The translations under genes were made by a program, and so were the position numbers. The notes under the pieces were generated by a model. It made no database searches. It worked only from the letters and a program-made list of their open reading frames with translations, and had not been told where the DNA came from. Positions 10,936 to 21,305 of a stretch of 64,000 bases of DNA are shown piece by piece (position 1 is the first letter of the stretch; each line of letters starts with the position of its first letter). Location of the stretch: the NCBI GenBank assembly GCA_963662175.1, contig OY759221.1, positions 2,356,001 through 2,420,000 on the forward strand, read 5' to 3'. The DNA comes from Aradus depressus (lineage: Eukaryota; Arthropoda; Insecta; Hemiptera; Aradidae).

Positions 10936-11204
10936 TAAAAATATGTTGTAATAATATATGAGGAAGATAAGAATAAATAAAATAATAATTTTAATTTTCT
11001 ATTTAAAACTCATTAAATAAAATATATTCTACCCATTAAAATTTCACTCCTCACCTAATCCTTGACGACCACTGACCCAAATCTATATAGTAGATAGATT
11101 ACTCACTGAAAAAGTAATTACTAAGTACACAAGGTGTATGTATCCAGGGGCGTAACAGCAAAAAACCATGATAATAATTAAATAAACTGAAAAAATAGTT
11201 TTCA

Positions 11205-11588
11205 TTAAAAATGGATTGCTTGCAAGTTACGCTCCAAACTGAAACAGAGCTGTAGTTCAACCTGTGGAAAGAGAAAAACATGGGAAAAGAAGACCTGAAA
11301 GCACTGGACCTTATTGATGTGTTGAAGGGAACAGAGCAGTTCCCCCAGACAAGACAGACGTTGACGATTTGCTTGGGACAGCCGTGCACAACAGCTACGA
11401 TAGAGAGGACGTTCAGCATCCTGAGGCGTGTGAAGACATGGCTGAGATCTACCATGGTACAAGACCGTATCAATGGTCTCTGAATGCTAAGCATGCATTG
11501 AAAGTTGCTGGAAAACGATCGAGAACACTTCAAAGAGGAAGTTCTTTCACGATTTTCGGAGGATAAACGAACATTGTGCTTTACTTAA
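11205..11588 (+). pseudogene. hAT-superfamily transposase, C-terminal dimerisation domain (broken)
   Basis: The frame from 11280 reads DLIDVLKGTEQFPQTRQTL, then TTATIERTFSILRRVKTWLR and STMVQDRINGL, matching the A-ER-FS-L-R-KTWLRSTM core of the hAT C-terminal dimerisation region. This region holds transposase multimers together. The same frame continues past TGA stops at 11481 and 11499 into KLLENDREHFKEEVLSRFSE, up to a TAA at 11586-11588. A TAG interrupts it upstream at 11253. So the fragment carries three nonsense changes and no indel. The catalytic half is absent and no terminal repeats are seen nearby. The family looks like the ZMYM6/ZNF862-type hATs (from memory). Confidence 0.85.
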
Positions 11589-11768
11589 ATGTACATGTAC
11601 AAAACAAGTCATATTACTTTTTTTTTAAAATATACATGAATTCGATCATTTCATTTCCTCGCTCAAAATCTTCTTTATAAAAATGCAAAGCGCAGCAGCA
11701 GCAAATTAATAAAAAAAAATCTGCAGCGCTAACCATGGTAACTGTGGGCTGGGCCCCGGGAGTCTATA

Positions 11769-11815
11769 CCCCCCCCCCAGTAGCCTAACATTGCCCCCCC
11801 CCCCCCCCCCCCCCC
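11769..11815. repeat. Poly(C) tracts (10 and 22 bases)
   Basis: C10 at 11769-11778 and C22 at 11794-11815, which is G-tract DNA on the minus strand. The flank (tgggctgggccccgggagtc) is GC-rich. 11589-12324 otherwise holds nothing I can name. Confidence 0.95.
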
Positions 11816-12324
11816 GCTCAAAATCCTGGCTACGTCCCTGTATGTATGAGGTCTAATTTATATTCTGCAAGTGGGAATTGTTTGTAAATAAATTGTCAAT
11901 TTAACAAAATTCCATTATATCTCAAGTATTTCGACAACAAGGTTAGCAGCGTTATTGAGGTGGATAGTAGCGACTTGAGAAAATCTCAGTTGTTATAGAA
12001 GAGAACACAATAATTGTGTTTAGTAATCCAGTTAAGAAACAGGAAACTAGGTACTTAGCAACAAAAGTTTCTTGGCGTATCTGTCCCATTCTATCATCTT
12101 CATAATGTTATTTAATTATTGTCATCCAGAATCACTTTATTACCGTCTAAGACCTACCCTCCCACCCCCTGTAAGTCCATTTGTCTCAAATTTAATAAGT
12201 GTCCTGTTTATTGGCTCTGGGATACACCTATATTCCTTATTTTTGTATTATCAGGAGTTATTGTGTTCACAAACTACGACTCACTGATTAACTTAACTTC
12301 CCCAGCTGGTAATATATATAGAAA

Positions 12325-12420
12325 GGCAATAATAATAATAATATTTATTTCCTTTGAACCATAAGATGGTAATAGGATATGTCATAAAAAAGATTGCTTA
12401 TAAATGTTATACATAAACAG
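12325..12420 (-). repeat. LINE 3' end, (ATT)n-tailed family, copy 2
   Basis: aataataataataatattta is followed by tgaaccataagatggtaat and ggatatgtcataaaaaag, matching 3250-3325 and 23928-24010. Confidence 0.55.
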
Positions 12421-12439
12421 TATAGAGTCGGACATACAT

Positions 12440-12695
12440 GTTAGTTGATGTCACTCATGCCCGCGCTTCAACTACGAGGTCATCAGTCACTCAAGGGTGC
12501 CGGTAGCTTAGTTGTATGCCTGAAATGATGTCAGGTACTCGTTAAAGACCTCTACCCTAGATGAATAAAAACTTAGGGTAGGCAAAATTTAGGACTCTCT
12601 TAGCAGAGTCAGACTCATATCCACCAGAGTGACAAAAGAGTGCTCTGATAGTAGGCGATATAACGAAGTTAAAAGCCCGGGCATGAGTCACAATA
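12440..12695 (+). mobile_element. SINE copy with internal deletion and inverted 5' scrap
   Basis: 12440-12487 is a minus-strand scrap of the SINE end (gtcactcatgcccgcgcttc). It is followed by a plus-strand copy starting gtgccggtagcttagttgta that jumps from the tRNA head directly to gatgtcaggtactcgttaaa, losing box B and the core. It then continues to aaaagcccgggcatgagtca. The pair makes a fold-back. Confidence 0.75.
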
Positions 12696-12699
12696 AATA

Positions 12700-12815
12700 A
12701 TTAATCGATCGGGCTGAATATCAGTAGGAAGAAGGCAGAAAACATGAAATTTCAGTGAGTACACAACATCGAATTTCTGACCGATTAAATAACTTCTATA
12801 CTTTTTCTATAGCCC
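12700..12815 (-). repeat. Dispersed repeat, terminal fragment
   Basis: gcagaaaacatgaaatttca, acaacatcgaatttctgacc and gattaaataacttctatac match the terminal block of the ~480-bp family on the minus strand. Confidence 0.65.
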
Positions 12816-12940
12816 AAGGAAATTAAAAAAAAAAACACATTTCCCAGGTACCACAAGAATTTACAGATTGTTCTAGCCTATATCGTGGATGGAAGGAGTT
12901 TCCGGGCTGGTTTGCGTTAGAAAAGATCAGCACTATAGAT

Positions 12941-13228
12941 TAGGGTGGGTCGAAAAAATCGATTTTTTTTTTCCGAACCGCTATAGTGCGGAAAAGTTGC
13001 CTCATTTGAAAGGAAGAAAAACGACGTAAAAATTTTTAAAATCGGTTGACATCTTCCTTCGCGCATCTTACTTGAAATTTATGGAAATTGACAAAATTGA
13101 ACATTTTTCGTCATTTTTTTAATATTACTTAAAATTCTTCGATCGACATGCTATTGTTTTTATGCTTATTTTACGATTCAATAAAGTTAAATAAATTAAA
13201 ACATCACTAATAATTAAATTTTTTCTGG
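12941..13228. repeat. Left terminal inverted repeat of hAT-like transposon
   Basis: Pairs with 14922-15201. Shared blocks include GCTATAGTGCGGAAAAGTTG, AGGAAGAAAAACGACGTAAA, CGATCGACATGCTATTGTTT and CGATTCAATAAAGTTAAATA. The arms show about 10% differences by eye, so the copy is not recent. Confidence 0.92.
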
Positions 13229-13453
13229 TCCCACAAAGTGTTCGAAAAACGGGAATTTACAACAATTTTGCAACTTTCACTGTGGAGCTCTTCGCCCGTT
13301 TTGTCACAACAAAACGAGCCAGAACTCACCACGAGAAGGTGGCTGCACGTGCAGAAGGTGGCTGCGCCCACACCCTACCCAACCAACGATCCAAAGTAGG
13401 GGTGTGTTTACATTATATTTTACAATTTCACAAACGGATTCAGTGAATCACAG

Positions 13454-14910
13454 TTATTTCTTCTGTTTCTTGTCAATATGTACAAGTTTAAAGTCTGACT
13501 TTTGGGAGAAATCATTCATAATCGACCTTGATAACAGCGTAGGTATAATATAGCCATCTCTAGCTTCATGTTCACATACTTTAGTTGAGGCCTCGGTAAC
13601 AAGTTTGACACATCTCTCTACTGCCTCAGTGTGACAGGGAAACTTTTTGATGTCTCTGATGGGCTTTGTATCAGAATTGATAAGTGATTTAATATCATTA
13701 TCACATACTTTCCTTAATATTGGGGGAGGATACAATGGGCAAGTATTCCAGTCAATAATTTCAGTTGCTTCAAAGTTTATCTTGGGTGGCACGAAGTTTC
13801 AAACCGTTTTTCCTTTAGAGGTGCATTGTTTTGCCTTTAAAATTCTCCTATATCCAAGCTCCCGAATGTGTTCTCTGTCATCAAAGATCATAGCCAACAG
13901 TATGTTTTCTGGATGTGCAAAGAACGCATTGCGTTCAATTACTGGATTAATGATTTGAAGTAGGTCGTCAGATAAATACCGCGATGTTTGAATTGCTAGG
14001 AACACATGTTTAGGGCAGTCAGTAAAATATTTGTTCTTCTTGATGGTGAACCACACAGGCATGTATGATTTCAAGATGAAGGTAACTATTTCTCAGAAGG
14101 ATTTGGCAAACTTATGTACAACCTAAGCACTCTATTGGCCGCAGTTAGCCTTCTAGAATGTGACAGAGAGCCAGGATCTCGAATTGACAAATCCTCTGGG
14201 CAATGCCCCGACTTTATTGCTTTGGATATGTCTAATAAATACTGCTGGTCTTTGCTCAGCATCTTTCTGTCTACTTCTGGAATCAAACAATCTACAGATT
14301 CATACTCGACTACAGCGAGCTTTTCGCACCCAGTAAGCTGTTGTCCAATGGGCCCAGAAAAATATTTTGGTCCTCTGGTTCCACCATCTATATGTTGTAA
14401 AATATGACGAAAAGGAAGTTCGTTGAAATGCAGTAGACACACGCTCCACTGTAGTGGTCTTCCCACGTGCATTTCTAGCTTACGGATGACGCCATTTTTC
14501 CAGCCGGTGTTGGTAACAGTGCCGTCACACCCAATCACTTGTATATTTTCAAGCGATATTTCAAGTTCAGACAGATATGAAATAATGCTTCGAGTTATGT
14601 CGGTTGAAGAACTCGAGGAAGGAGAAACATGACCAATGTAAGTTGATCCAGGTTCCTGAATCAGAGAATAATGTTCTTCTTTTCTGTTCCTGCGAAATTG
14701 CTTTGCGTGTACTTTTTCGACAAACAAAGTATCGTCTTTTCTGCCGTCAAAGTAAAGGCAACAAATGTTTTCATTAAGTGTACGCTTCAAATCAGTTCTG
14801 ACACGACGTTTTTCTGCCGGCGACTGACTGAATGTGACGAGTCACGACCGGGAATGGTAGCGATGGAGGAGGCAGTGCCATTATGAAGCGAAGTAGGAGG
14901 CTTTTCGAAC
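13454..14910 (-). pseudogene. Transposase of the hAT-like element (two frameshifts, one stop)
   Basis: Three collinear minus-strand segments form one gene. Segment 1 (~14910-14797) includes NGTASSIATIPGRDSSHSVS. After a shift near 14793, segment 2 (14790-14086) carries CCLYFDGRKDDTL, VIGCDGTVTNTGWKNG, VCLLHFNELPFRHILQH and DGGTRGPKYFSGPIGQQL. After another shift near 14085, segment 3 (14074-13454) carries KSYMPVWFTIKK, VIERNAFFAHPENILLAM and ELGYRRILKAK, crossed by an in-frame TGA at 13801-13799. The Asp of FDGRKD and of GCDGT, followed by CLLH (a C-x2-H signature), fit the RNase H-fold catalytic layout of hAT-related transposases. I remember close relatives annotated only as uncharacterised proteins in aphids and Hydra; the assignment within hAT/P-like groups is inference. 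Confidence 0.85.
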
Positions 14911-14921
14911 ACATTTTTCGA

Positions 14922-15201
14922 CCGGAAAACATTTAATTATTAATGATGTTTGAATTTATTTAACTTTATTGAATCGTTAAATAAACATAAAAACAATAGC
15001 ATGTCGATCGTCGAATTTTAAGTTATATTAAAAAAATGATGAAAAATGTTCAATTTTCATAAATTTCAAGTACGATGCTCGAAGGAAGATGTGAACCGAT
15101 TTTAAATTTTTTTACGTCGTTTTTCTTCCTATTAAAGGAGGCAACTTTTCCGCACTATAGCAGTTCGGGGGGAAAAAAATAGATTTTTTCGACCCACACT
15201 A
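14922..15201. repeat. Right terminal inverted repeat of hAT-like transposon
   Basis: Reverse complement of 12941-13228 apart from scattered substitutions and short indels, including a small deletion relative to the left arm near 15050. The transposase gene starts just inside this arm, so any promoter should lie within it. Confidence 0.92.
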
Positions 15202-15552
15202 CTATAGATCGATGTATAGCCTATATCGTGGATGGAAGGAGTTTCCGGGCTGGTTTGCGTTAGAAAAGATCAGCACTATAGATCGAGGTATAGCCTTTAT
15301 CGTGGATGGAAGGAGTTTCCGGGCTGGTTTGCGTTAGAAAGGTTTAACAATAACAACCCCAGTTCTCTCTCCCCACTAAACAAAAACTGGTTCTTCAGTT
15401 CTGTGTCCGCAAACGAGGCACGTTTTCAATTTATCGAAATAGCCTTCTTGCGTGCCTGGAACCATTCAACGAATTTTCTTTTGTTGCCAAAATTACTATA
15501 TCACCAAATTACTGTAGAACAGGGTTGATCAGAAAAGGACCTCAAGTGAGCA

Positions 15553-15857
15553 GAAAAATTCGTCAGAATAAGACTTATATGTCCATTATGTAAGAGAGGG
15601 CTTAGATATGAGTTTTGTCCTGAAAGTGTCTGCAGGCTCTGTAACTTAGACGAAAAGGACGACCTTATACACTTTTGTTCTATTGTCCCTCTTTGTGTAT
15701 CCCCAGGCAAACATTTCTCCACAATTATCTCACCAATAGAACAGAATATTACTCAGAAACATTTGTGTATATTTTAAATAATTTCGAAGTTGGAAAAAAT
15801 AACAATTTATTTAAATTTTTTACTGTTGTCTTGAAAATAAAGAATAACATAATTTAA
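15553..15857 (+). pseudogene. LINE ORF2, C-terminal zinc-knuckle end (frameshifted)
   Basis: Reads RLICPLCKRG, then VCRLCNLDEKDDLIHF (C-x2-C...H of the zf-RVT tail), then after a +1 shift near 15677 FYCPSLCIPRQTFLHNYL, up to FFTVVLKIKNNII and a stop at 15855-15857. Alternating C, H and hydrophobic residues followed by a tail ending LKIKN-II are typical of LINE polyproteins. The RT core is missing. Upstream 15340-15552 has no clear homology. Confidence 0.75.
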
Positions 15858-16200
15858 TTTGTTGCATGTAAGAGGTATATATATATTTTTTATTATTATT
15901 ATTTTTTTGTTTGTTTATTCATGTTCATGTCATATCTTGTTGTTTATAATTTTTGAATTGTTTCTTTTATCCTGGTTGCTTGCAATATTCATATTTAAAG
16001 AGCATGTCCATTTCTACTATTTCATTATTATTGGTATCTTTTTATTTAGTTGTTATATTGCTTATTTTGTACAATTCTTTGAATAGATATTTTTCTTTTA
16101 TATACTCAACTATAAGAATATTTATTTTGTAGAAAAAAAAAACCGACTCATTGCCATAGAGGTTGTAATCTTTTGTGCAATAAAAGTTTATCCATCTGTC
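15858..16200 (+). repeat. 3' UTR of the preceding LINE
   Basis: ttgaaaataaagaataacat, ttaatttgttgcatgtaaga, tattttgtacaattctttga and gactcattgccatagaggtt are shared with 44975-45205, showing a second copy of the same LINE 3' end. Ends near gtgcaataaaagtttatcc. Confidence 0.75.
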
Positions 16201-16261
16201 TATTATGTAAGAAAGAAAACGTAATATGAGAACTCATACTAGACAATATATTTATATATTG

Positions 16262-16450
16262 GGAAGGCTGGTGTGTACACCCAGGGACCTAAGCCTCAAT
16301 GCTCATGTCCCTTTTCTGTTAGCTCTACAGCGGGAGTCTTAAATCTTGCCTACCCAAGTTTAGTTACCTATCAGTACCTAAGGACATCATTGGTAGGGTT
16401 TCGAACCCGTGATGTTGAGCTCAGTAGACTAGCACGCCCCTTCACTCACA
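16262..16450 (-). mobile_element. Second tRNA-headed SINE family
   Basis: Minus orientation. The head is recognisable as gggtttcgaacccgtgatg (box B) with ttgagctcagtagactagca. The body contains tgcctacccaagtttagtta and acacccagggacctaagcct. It resembles the main SINE in the head and the 'gcctaccc' block but has its own 3' region. Partial copies at 7890-7965 and 31845-31945. Confidence 0.65.
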
Positions 16451-16489
16451 CAAGACCATTTATGTATAAATACTTTTGCCGTCCCTCTG

Positions 16490-17340
16490 AAACCAATTTA
16501 TCGATTTGATTGAAAATCAATAATTGTTTTATAAATTTTCGACATATCATGAATTTAAATTCAGTTTTTCAAAATTTCCAAAATGGTGGCTGTTCGTGAT
16601 GGAAATTTTTAACATACAGTTATTAATTTAATCATTGAGAAAATTCCAAAATCTCTACTTACTTTCAAATTTTTAGCAAAACCAAATGTTTGATAAAACC
16701 CTCTACAATCATTAGTTCGAATTATCTGGACTTCACTTCACTGTTATTTTTTGTGCCTGCTCTACAAATGTTCCCTCTTTTTCCTCCCAAAAGTCCCCTA
16801 CTTTGCCCCAAACTCCCTCCCTGGGGACATTTCCCCGTCTCACTGCTACTTAACTTTAACTAATATTTCCCTTTCTTATTACACTCCTTTATATTTTCCT
16901 CCGATTATTTTTTATCACTCTACTTAAAAAAGACAAGATTCCAAGATGAGTTCATTTCTACCTTTTCACTACCCCACCCCTAATCCGTCGGAAATTTTAT
17001 AAGTTTTATTTTATTTTTTTTTCAGAGAGAATTTGTTAAGGACACCACCTATTAACTAAACCAACTGTCTACAACTCTGCTTCCGTTTGAGGAATTTACT
17101 TGAGAATCGATAAATATCGTCTTCAAGGGTTTTTGGATACACTTATCTTAATACATGTATGTTCATTTTATCATCAGATACAGACATAGGCACATACACA
17201 GACACAAACAAAGGCACAAGCACAGACACAAGCAAACAGGGCATTTTTTTTGCTTACCCAGGTCTAGTTATAGGTCTAGCCATCCCTTAACATCCCATCC
17301 GAAGGAAGGCGTGCTCAAGGTTTTTTCCCCTCAAAGATAA
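16490..17340. other. Repeat fragments in unassigned DNA
   Basis: Short dispersed-repeat scraps at 16490-16560 and 17095-17175, a (cacaga/cacaag) microsatellite-like stretch at 17178-17235, and a minus-strand SINE scrap at 17245-17340 (aacatcccatccgaaggaag, gcgtgctcaaggttttttcc). Nothing coding. Confidence 0.5.
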
Positions 17341-19095
17341 AGGCCTTTCTTTTACACTGTTTAATGCTTTGTAAATTATTTTTGTTTTTGTTGTCTTGTT
17401 TTTTTTTTTTTAATATATTTATTTTTATTTTATAAATGTTTATTCCTGGGCCTCAAACGTTAAAGTGCTTTTATGGAGTTCCCCTCCTTGGACTTTATAA
17501 CAGCTTGAGGGGATCTAAGTTGCAAATTGTTCTCCTCGGGTCATGAAGGACGGAAGAAATGCATTAGAGGAGACATTTACGAGTGAATTGGCGAGTAGCC
17601 TCAAATTTAGTGATCGAAGGACCTCAAAAGAGCAAAAACTGAAGGGAAAGACCCAACAATCATATATTCCTTTAACGGGGAGTAATCAGAAAGTATACTT
17701 CAGTACTCAAAGTGGACATTCATTATTTCGATGGTCACGGGGAATAAGTTGTTAAGTCGTAAAATTGCCAAAATGAGTTAAGTGTACTGTCATCATCTCC
17801 CAAGCCATCTGCGCACTGTGAAGAAGTTGGGAGCTGAGGACTCTAATAATTTCGGAATTATAAAGATGTGGGTTTCTTGTTATCTCGTAACATTGTGTAT
17901 TCTTGGTCAATCAACTCAACTTAATCTATTTCTTTGAGGAATCATTCACGAGATAACTGCATTTAACCATTTATTCACTACGGCAGACTATTCCAAGTGA
18001 AGAGGGTGTAATGTGGTAAATAATTAGGTAAGTGTGGTCAATAATAAGGTAAGTGATGGGGAATGATTAGGTAACTAAGGAAAAATCCAAAAAAGAATTA
18101 ACAATATTCATTTTCATTCACTCCTATAGATTTAGAAGGGATATGATTAATAATAATGCAGACATAATTAATTTATTCCAAAAACTGGATTTACACGATT
18201 AATGCAAAAGTAAAAAATTGCTGCCCTGAAAAGTTACGAATTTAGACTTACCAATTTGTGATCAGAGATTTATAGTTAATGTCGATATGTGCACATTAGT
18301 GTCTTTCAATGATTTTTCAGTACAAATACGGAATTGGTGCCAAAATGTCCATCTGGGTTTTATTTTCCAACTTGGTTATTTTATCTGGTTCAGGTGGAAT
18401 AAATTTGTTACTTTAATGATTCTAATAAAGTCAGTATATTTACTGACATTGTGTTACTTGTCTGTGTTTAAAACAGTATTATTTAATACATACATGAGGG
18501 GATTAAGAAAAAATGGTCAAACAATCAGAATATATGGTTGAAATCAATGTAGGTCTACTATCTTATTAATAAGATTTTTTCAGAAATATAAGTGAAATGA
18601 GACCACAAGGCCAACCTAAACCATAGGATTCTGTCTCAAGTGATTTAAATAAAAAAATATTTATTGTCTATTCAACCTCGATGTAGGAACAAGGACTGTC
18701 CAGAATTGAAAATTTTCGCTTCCGGAATCCGTTTTTTCAAGAAATTATACCAGAAATACCCGGTTCCGGGTCTAGAACCGTGCATTGGGATGCTTTCTCT
18801 GTAAACTCTTGGGATTCCTTGGAATTTGAGACTACCCCCTGTCCCCAACGTGTTTTTTTTTTTCCTCTAAACTTTTGATCTCTTTATTTGGTGGATCCTT
18901 CCTTACCTTCTGTTTTGCTCTTTTGAGAGTGTAGGTCTCCTTTTCTATGATGATCCGGACGATTAAAGATGATAAGCAGATGTGGCGGAAGGATCATTCA
19001 AGAGGAATCTGAAGTTCATGAAATAGAAAAATGGTAAAAATGTGCTGAAACTTCCATCAAGATAGCGGGTTCGAAGCAAATAAAATGTGTCGTCG
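17341..19095. other. No supported gene
   Basis: AT-rich DNA with two unremarkable ORFs (17543-17755 and 18287-18541) that show no recognisable motif. A short stretch ttattgtctattcaacctcg at 18661 is the reverse complement of a retroelement end also seen near 30950. I see no RNA gene. Confidence 0.45.
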
Positions 19096-19097
19096 AT

Positions 19098-19275
19098 ATA
19101 GCGTTCTGAATGCACATATAAATTTTCGTGTTGAGACATTGATTCTATTGGGAGTCGTGTTATCGTGTTCACAGACAGATAGCAATTTTTTTGTTCATTT
19201 ATGGAACTAGAGGTTCGGAAAACATGAAATTCAAGAGAAAATACAACATCGAATTTGGGACCGGAATTTGGTAAA
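19098..19275 (-). repeat. Dispersed ~480-bp repeat fragment
   Basis: aaattttcgtgttgagacat, cgtgttatcgtgttcacaga, aggttcggaaaacatgaaat and acaacatcgaatttgggacc follow the family order on the minus strand. It ends 50 bp before the large inverted-repeat element. Confidence 0.7.
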
Positions 19276-19325
19276 ATAAAATCAATATAATGAATGAAAC
19301 TATTCTTCCTATAATATATAATGTC

Positions 19326-20501
19326 AGTAGAGTATAAAGGCCGGTTGAGTCACACAAGGGGGGGAGCAGAGTATCGGAGCAGAATTGAGCAGGAGCAGAA
19401 TTGAGCAGGAGCAGAGTTTCGGAGGTGGAGGTGGATCTGTGACAACCTTTGACCCCCACCCCCACCACTCCCCCACCCTCTCCAGCTCCGAATCACCCAC
19501 CATCGTACATCCCCAGCTCAATAAGTTTCCACACTCCCTCTAAACCTCAATAAGTTCCCACTCTCCCTCTAAACCCCAATAAGTTTCCACTCTCCCCTTT
19601 GAATCACCCAACATCGTACATCCCCACCCCAATAAGTTTCCACTCTCCCCTTTGAATCACCCAACATCGTACATCCCCACCTCAATAAGTGTCCACTCTC
19701 CCTCTAAACCTCAATAAGTTTCCACTCTCCCTCTAAACCCCAATAAGTTTCCACTCTCCCTCTAAATCCTACCTTAAATTTTTATCCCACCCCTAAATTT
19801 TTTTTAATTAGCCCACTAGCGCTCCCAAGCGTCTAGAAATCAAATTATTATTGATATTAAATCAACTTAAGAAAAAAAAAAACATACCTGACGGGATTCG
19901 AACTCACCACCTTCCATTTTGGAGTCTGGCTTGCTAACCCCTCGTCTATCATGACGTGGTTAATGAAAGGAGCTAAAATCTAGGTATATAACGTTCAAAT
20001 CATACATTTTCAGATATCAAGTAACAATTATGACATTTTTTAAACCTGATTTCGTGACCTTGAACAGGCACTTGCGTGATCAAGCATGTCGAACCCTGCA
20101 TTCGTGTAGCCTACCTTATCACGTCCTATCATCATCATTGTATTCAGTATTATTTTAAACTGGAGTAATATGATGGAAAAATTGCCTACCTACACTTTTG
20201 AGCATGCCGTCCTTCGGTGCCTTGAATAGTATTGCATTTAAAAATATAATTCAAAGCTCGTCATATTGAGTATGTTGTCCAATTGGAGTAATATGTGCGA
20301 AAAAAATCATTTATCTTCAATTCCGAGCACGCTGTCCTTTGGTGTTATTTGTGAATTCTTGTTTTTTTTATTTCAACAATCATTTATTAGTAATTTTGCG
20401 TTTTCTCCAATCTGAAGACATCCTTGACCTTGAAATGGTTTTTGCATGCCATTATACATGTTCAAACATGCGAGACCTGTTGTTGCAGGCATACTTCACC
20501 A
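19326..20501. repeat. Left ~1.18-kb terminal inverted repeat
   Basis: From the tip inward: AGTAGAGTATAAAGG; two agcagaattgagcagg units; a ~50-bp minisatellite (19500-19770, units like aataagtttccactctccc); a tRNA-like stretch (gggattcgaactcaccacc at 19893, box B on the minus strand); then ~500 bp ending gttgcaggcatacttcacca. It is very similar to the right arm but has fewer minisatellite units. Confidence 0.95.
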
Positions 20502-20690
20502 ATTTTAAATTTTCAGATATATATTAACAATTGTCATATATTTAATATCGATTATTCCAACAATCGATTATTAATAATTTCACGAGTTCTCCGACTTGAT
20601 GACATCCTTGACCTTGAAATGTTTTTTGCATGCATTATACATGTTCAAACATGTCGAGACCTGTTGTTGCAGGCATACCCGGGGCTCCAA
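20376..20690 (+). repeat. ~190-bp direct repeat at the left arm/core boundary
   Basis: catccttgaccttgaaatg, ttttgcatgc(c)attatacatg and gacctgttgttgcaggcata occur at 20428-20494 and again at 20606-20679. The first lies at the inner edge of the inverted repeat, the second in the core. A more diverged third relative (tgaccttgaacaggcacttg) is at 20057. Confidence 0.8.
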
Positions 20691-20723
20691 TCGGTCATAC
20701 TGATTCCAGTTATTCTAACAATT

Positions 20724-20897
20724 ATGTCTTGGGAGCATGGATATCTCATTCCTACACCGCCGCCATATGAATTTGGGGGTTCACACCCCCGACCGCCTAC
20801 GCCACCTCGTAATATTAGGGGTTATCAATGGTTATTAACCATGGACGAATTTTTGGGGGAAAACCCGATGTTGTGTTCGAACGACCAAAACGAGTAG
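20724..20897 (+). CDS. Small proline-rich ORF with PPPY motif, in Polinton-like element
   Basis: A 57-codon ORF begins at ATG 20724; the frame is open upstream only through repeat sequence, so this is the first sensible start. It contains TPPPYEFGGSHPRPPTPPRN at residues 11-30 and an acidic-ended tail (MDEFLGENPMLCSNDQNE). PPxY motifs bind WW domains and occur as budding motifs in some viral structural proteins, but a short ORF can show one by chance. No TATA box stands at the right distance upstream. It could be a genuine small gene or the remaining 5' end of a longer one. Not recognised. Confidence 0.4.
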   Translation: MSWEHGYLIPTPPPYEFGGSHPRPPTPPRNIRGYQWLLTMDEFLGENPMLCSNDQNE

Positions 20898-21250
20898 GGT
20901 TTAATACGTTAAAAAATATACGTTTAACATCTGATCTTTTAGGACTAAAGTAAGCATTTTTCTAATCTACTTTTCAGGAGGTTTCCATTATAACAGCCCT
21001 TTTCAGGGCTAAAACATAATTTTTTCTATAAGAAAATCCGAACTCTCGGGCTAAGACCCCATTCATATTGACCCGGTTTTCGACAAGAATAAACATGACT
21101 AAACAGGTTACATCATGAATATACATGTCACTACATGTTGGGGTAGTTGGTGTCCTTTCTTGAACATGCACTTGCTTGTTGACGACACGTCAACTCTTGT
21201 AGTTCCCCCTCCCTCTTTTTATCGACTACTGCGCATGCGTCAACTCGGCC

Positions 21251-21287
21251 TATATAAGGGGCCCTCCCAACGAGGTAGCTCATTCTT
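21251..21287 (+). promoter_or_regulatory. Arthropod core promoter (TATA + initiator)
   Basis: TATATAAG at 21251-21258 is followed by TCATTC at 21280-21285, matching the arthropod initiator TCAKTY. If the A at 21282 is +1, the first T of the TATA box is at -31, the canonical spacing. The next ATG, at 21306 in the strong context CAACCATGG, gives a 24-base leader. A second TCAKTY match (TCAGTT, 21294) is too far from the TATA box. Confidence 0.75.
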
Positions 21288-21305
21288 CATACCTCAGTTG
21301 CAACC

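Larger units (their letters stand above)
12941..15201 (-). mobile_element. hAT-like DNA transposon with 280-bp TIRs and 8-bp TSD
   Basis: The 2261-bp element begins TAGGGTGGGTCG and ends CGACCCACACTA (one mismatch between inverted ends). It is flanked on both sides by CTATAGAT (12933-12940 and 15202-15209). An exact 8-bp duplication is the rule for hAT and P-type transposases. The inverted repeats extend ~280 bp, far longer than the 10-30 bp usual for hAT. A decayed transposase on the minus strand fills the middle. 13229-13453 is non-coding spacer. Confidence 0.92.
12872..15340. repeat. 74-bp tandem repeat split by a transposon
   Basis: A unit containing atatcgtggatggaaggagt, ttccgggctggtttgcgtta and gatcagcactatagatcga occurs three times. 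Copy 1 (12872-12940) is separated from copies 2 (from 15217) and 3 (from 15291) by the transposon at 12941-15201. Copies 2 and 3 are 74 bp apart. The insertion lies at the ctatagat inside the unit. Confidence 0.9.

Noticed and set aside
11099..11533. 144-aa minus-strand ORF
   Set aside because: Shadow of the plus-strand hAT fragment, whose motifs are clear.
13647..14632. Plus-strand ORFs inside the hAT-like element
   Set aside because: Shadows of the minus-strand transposase.
20424..20723. Upstream extension of the PPPY ORF to 157 codons
   Set aside because: The extension runs through the inner end of the inverted repeat and its direct duplicate, so it is not gene-like.
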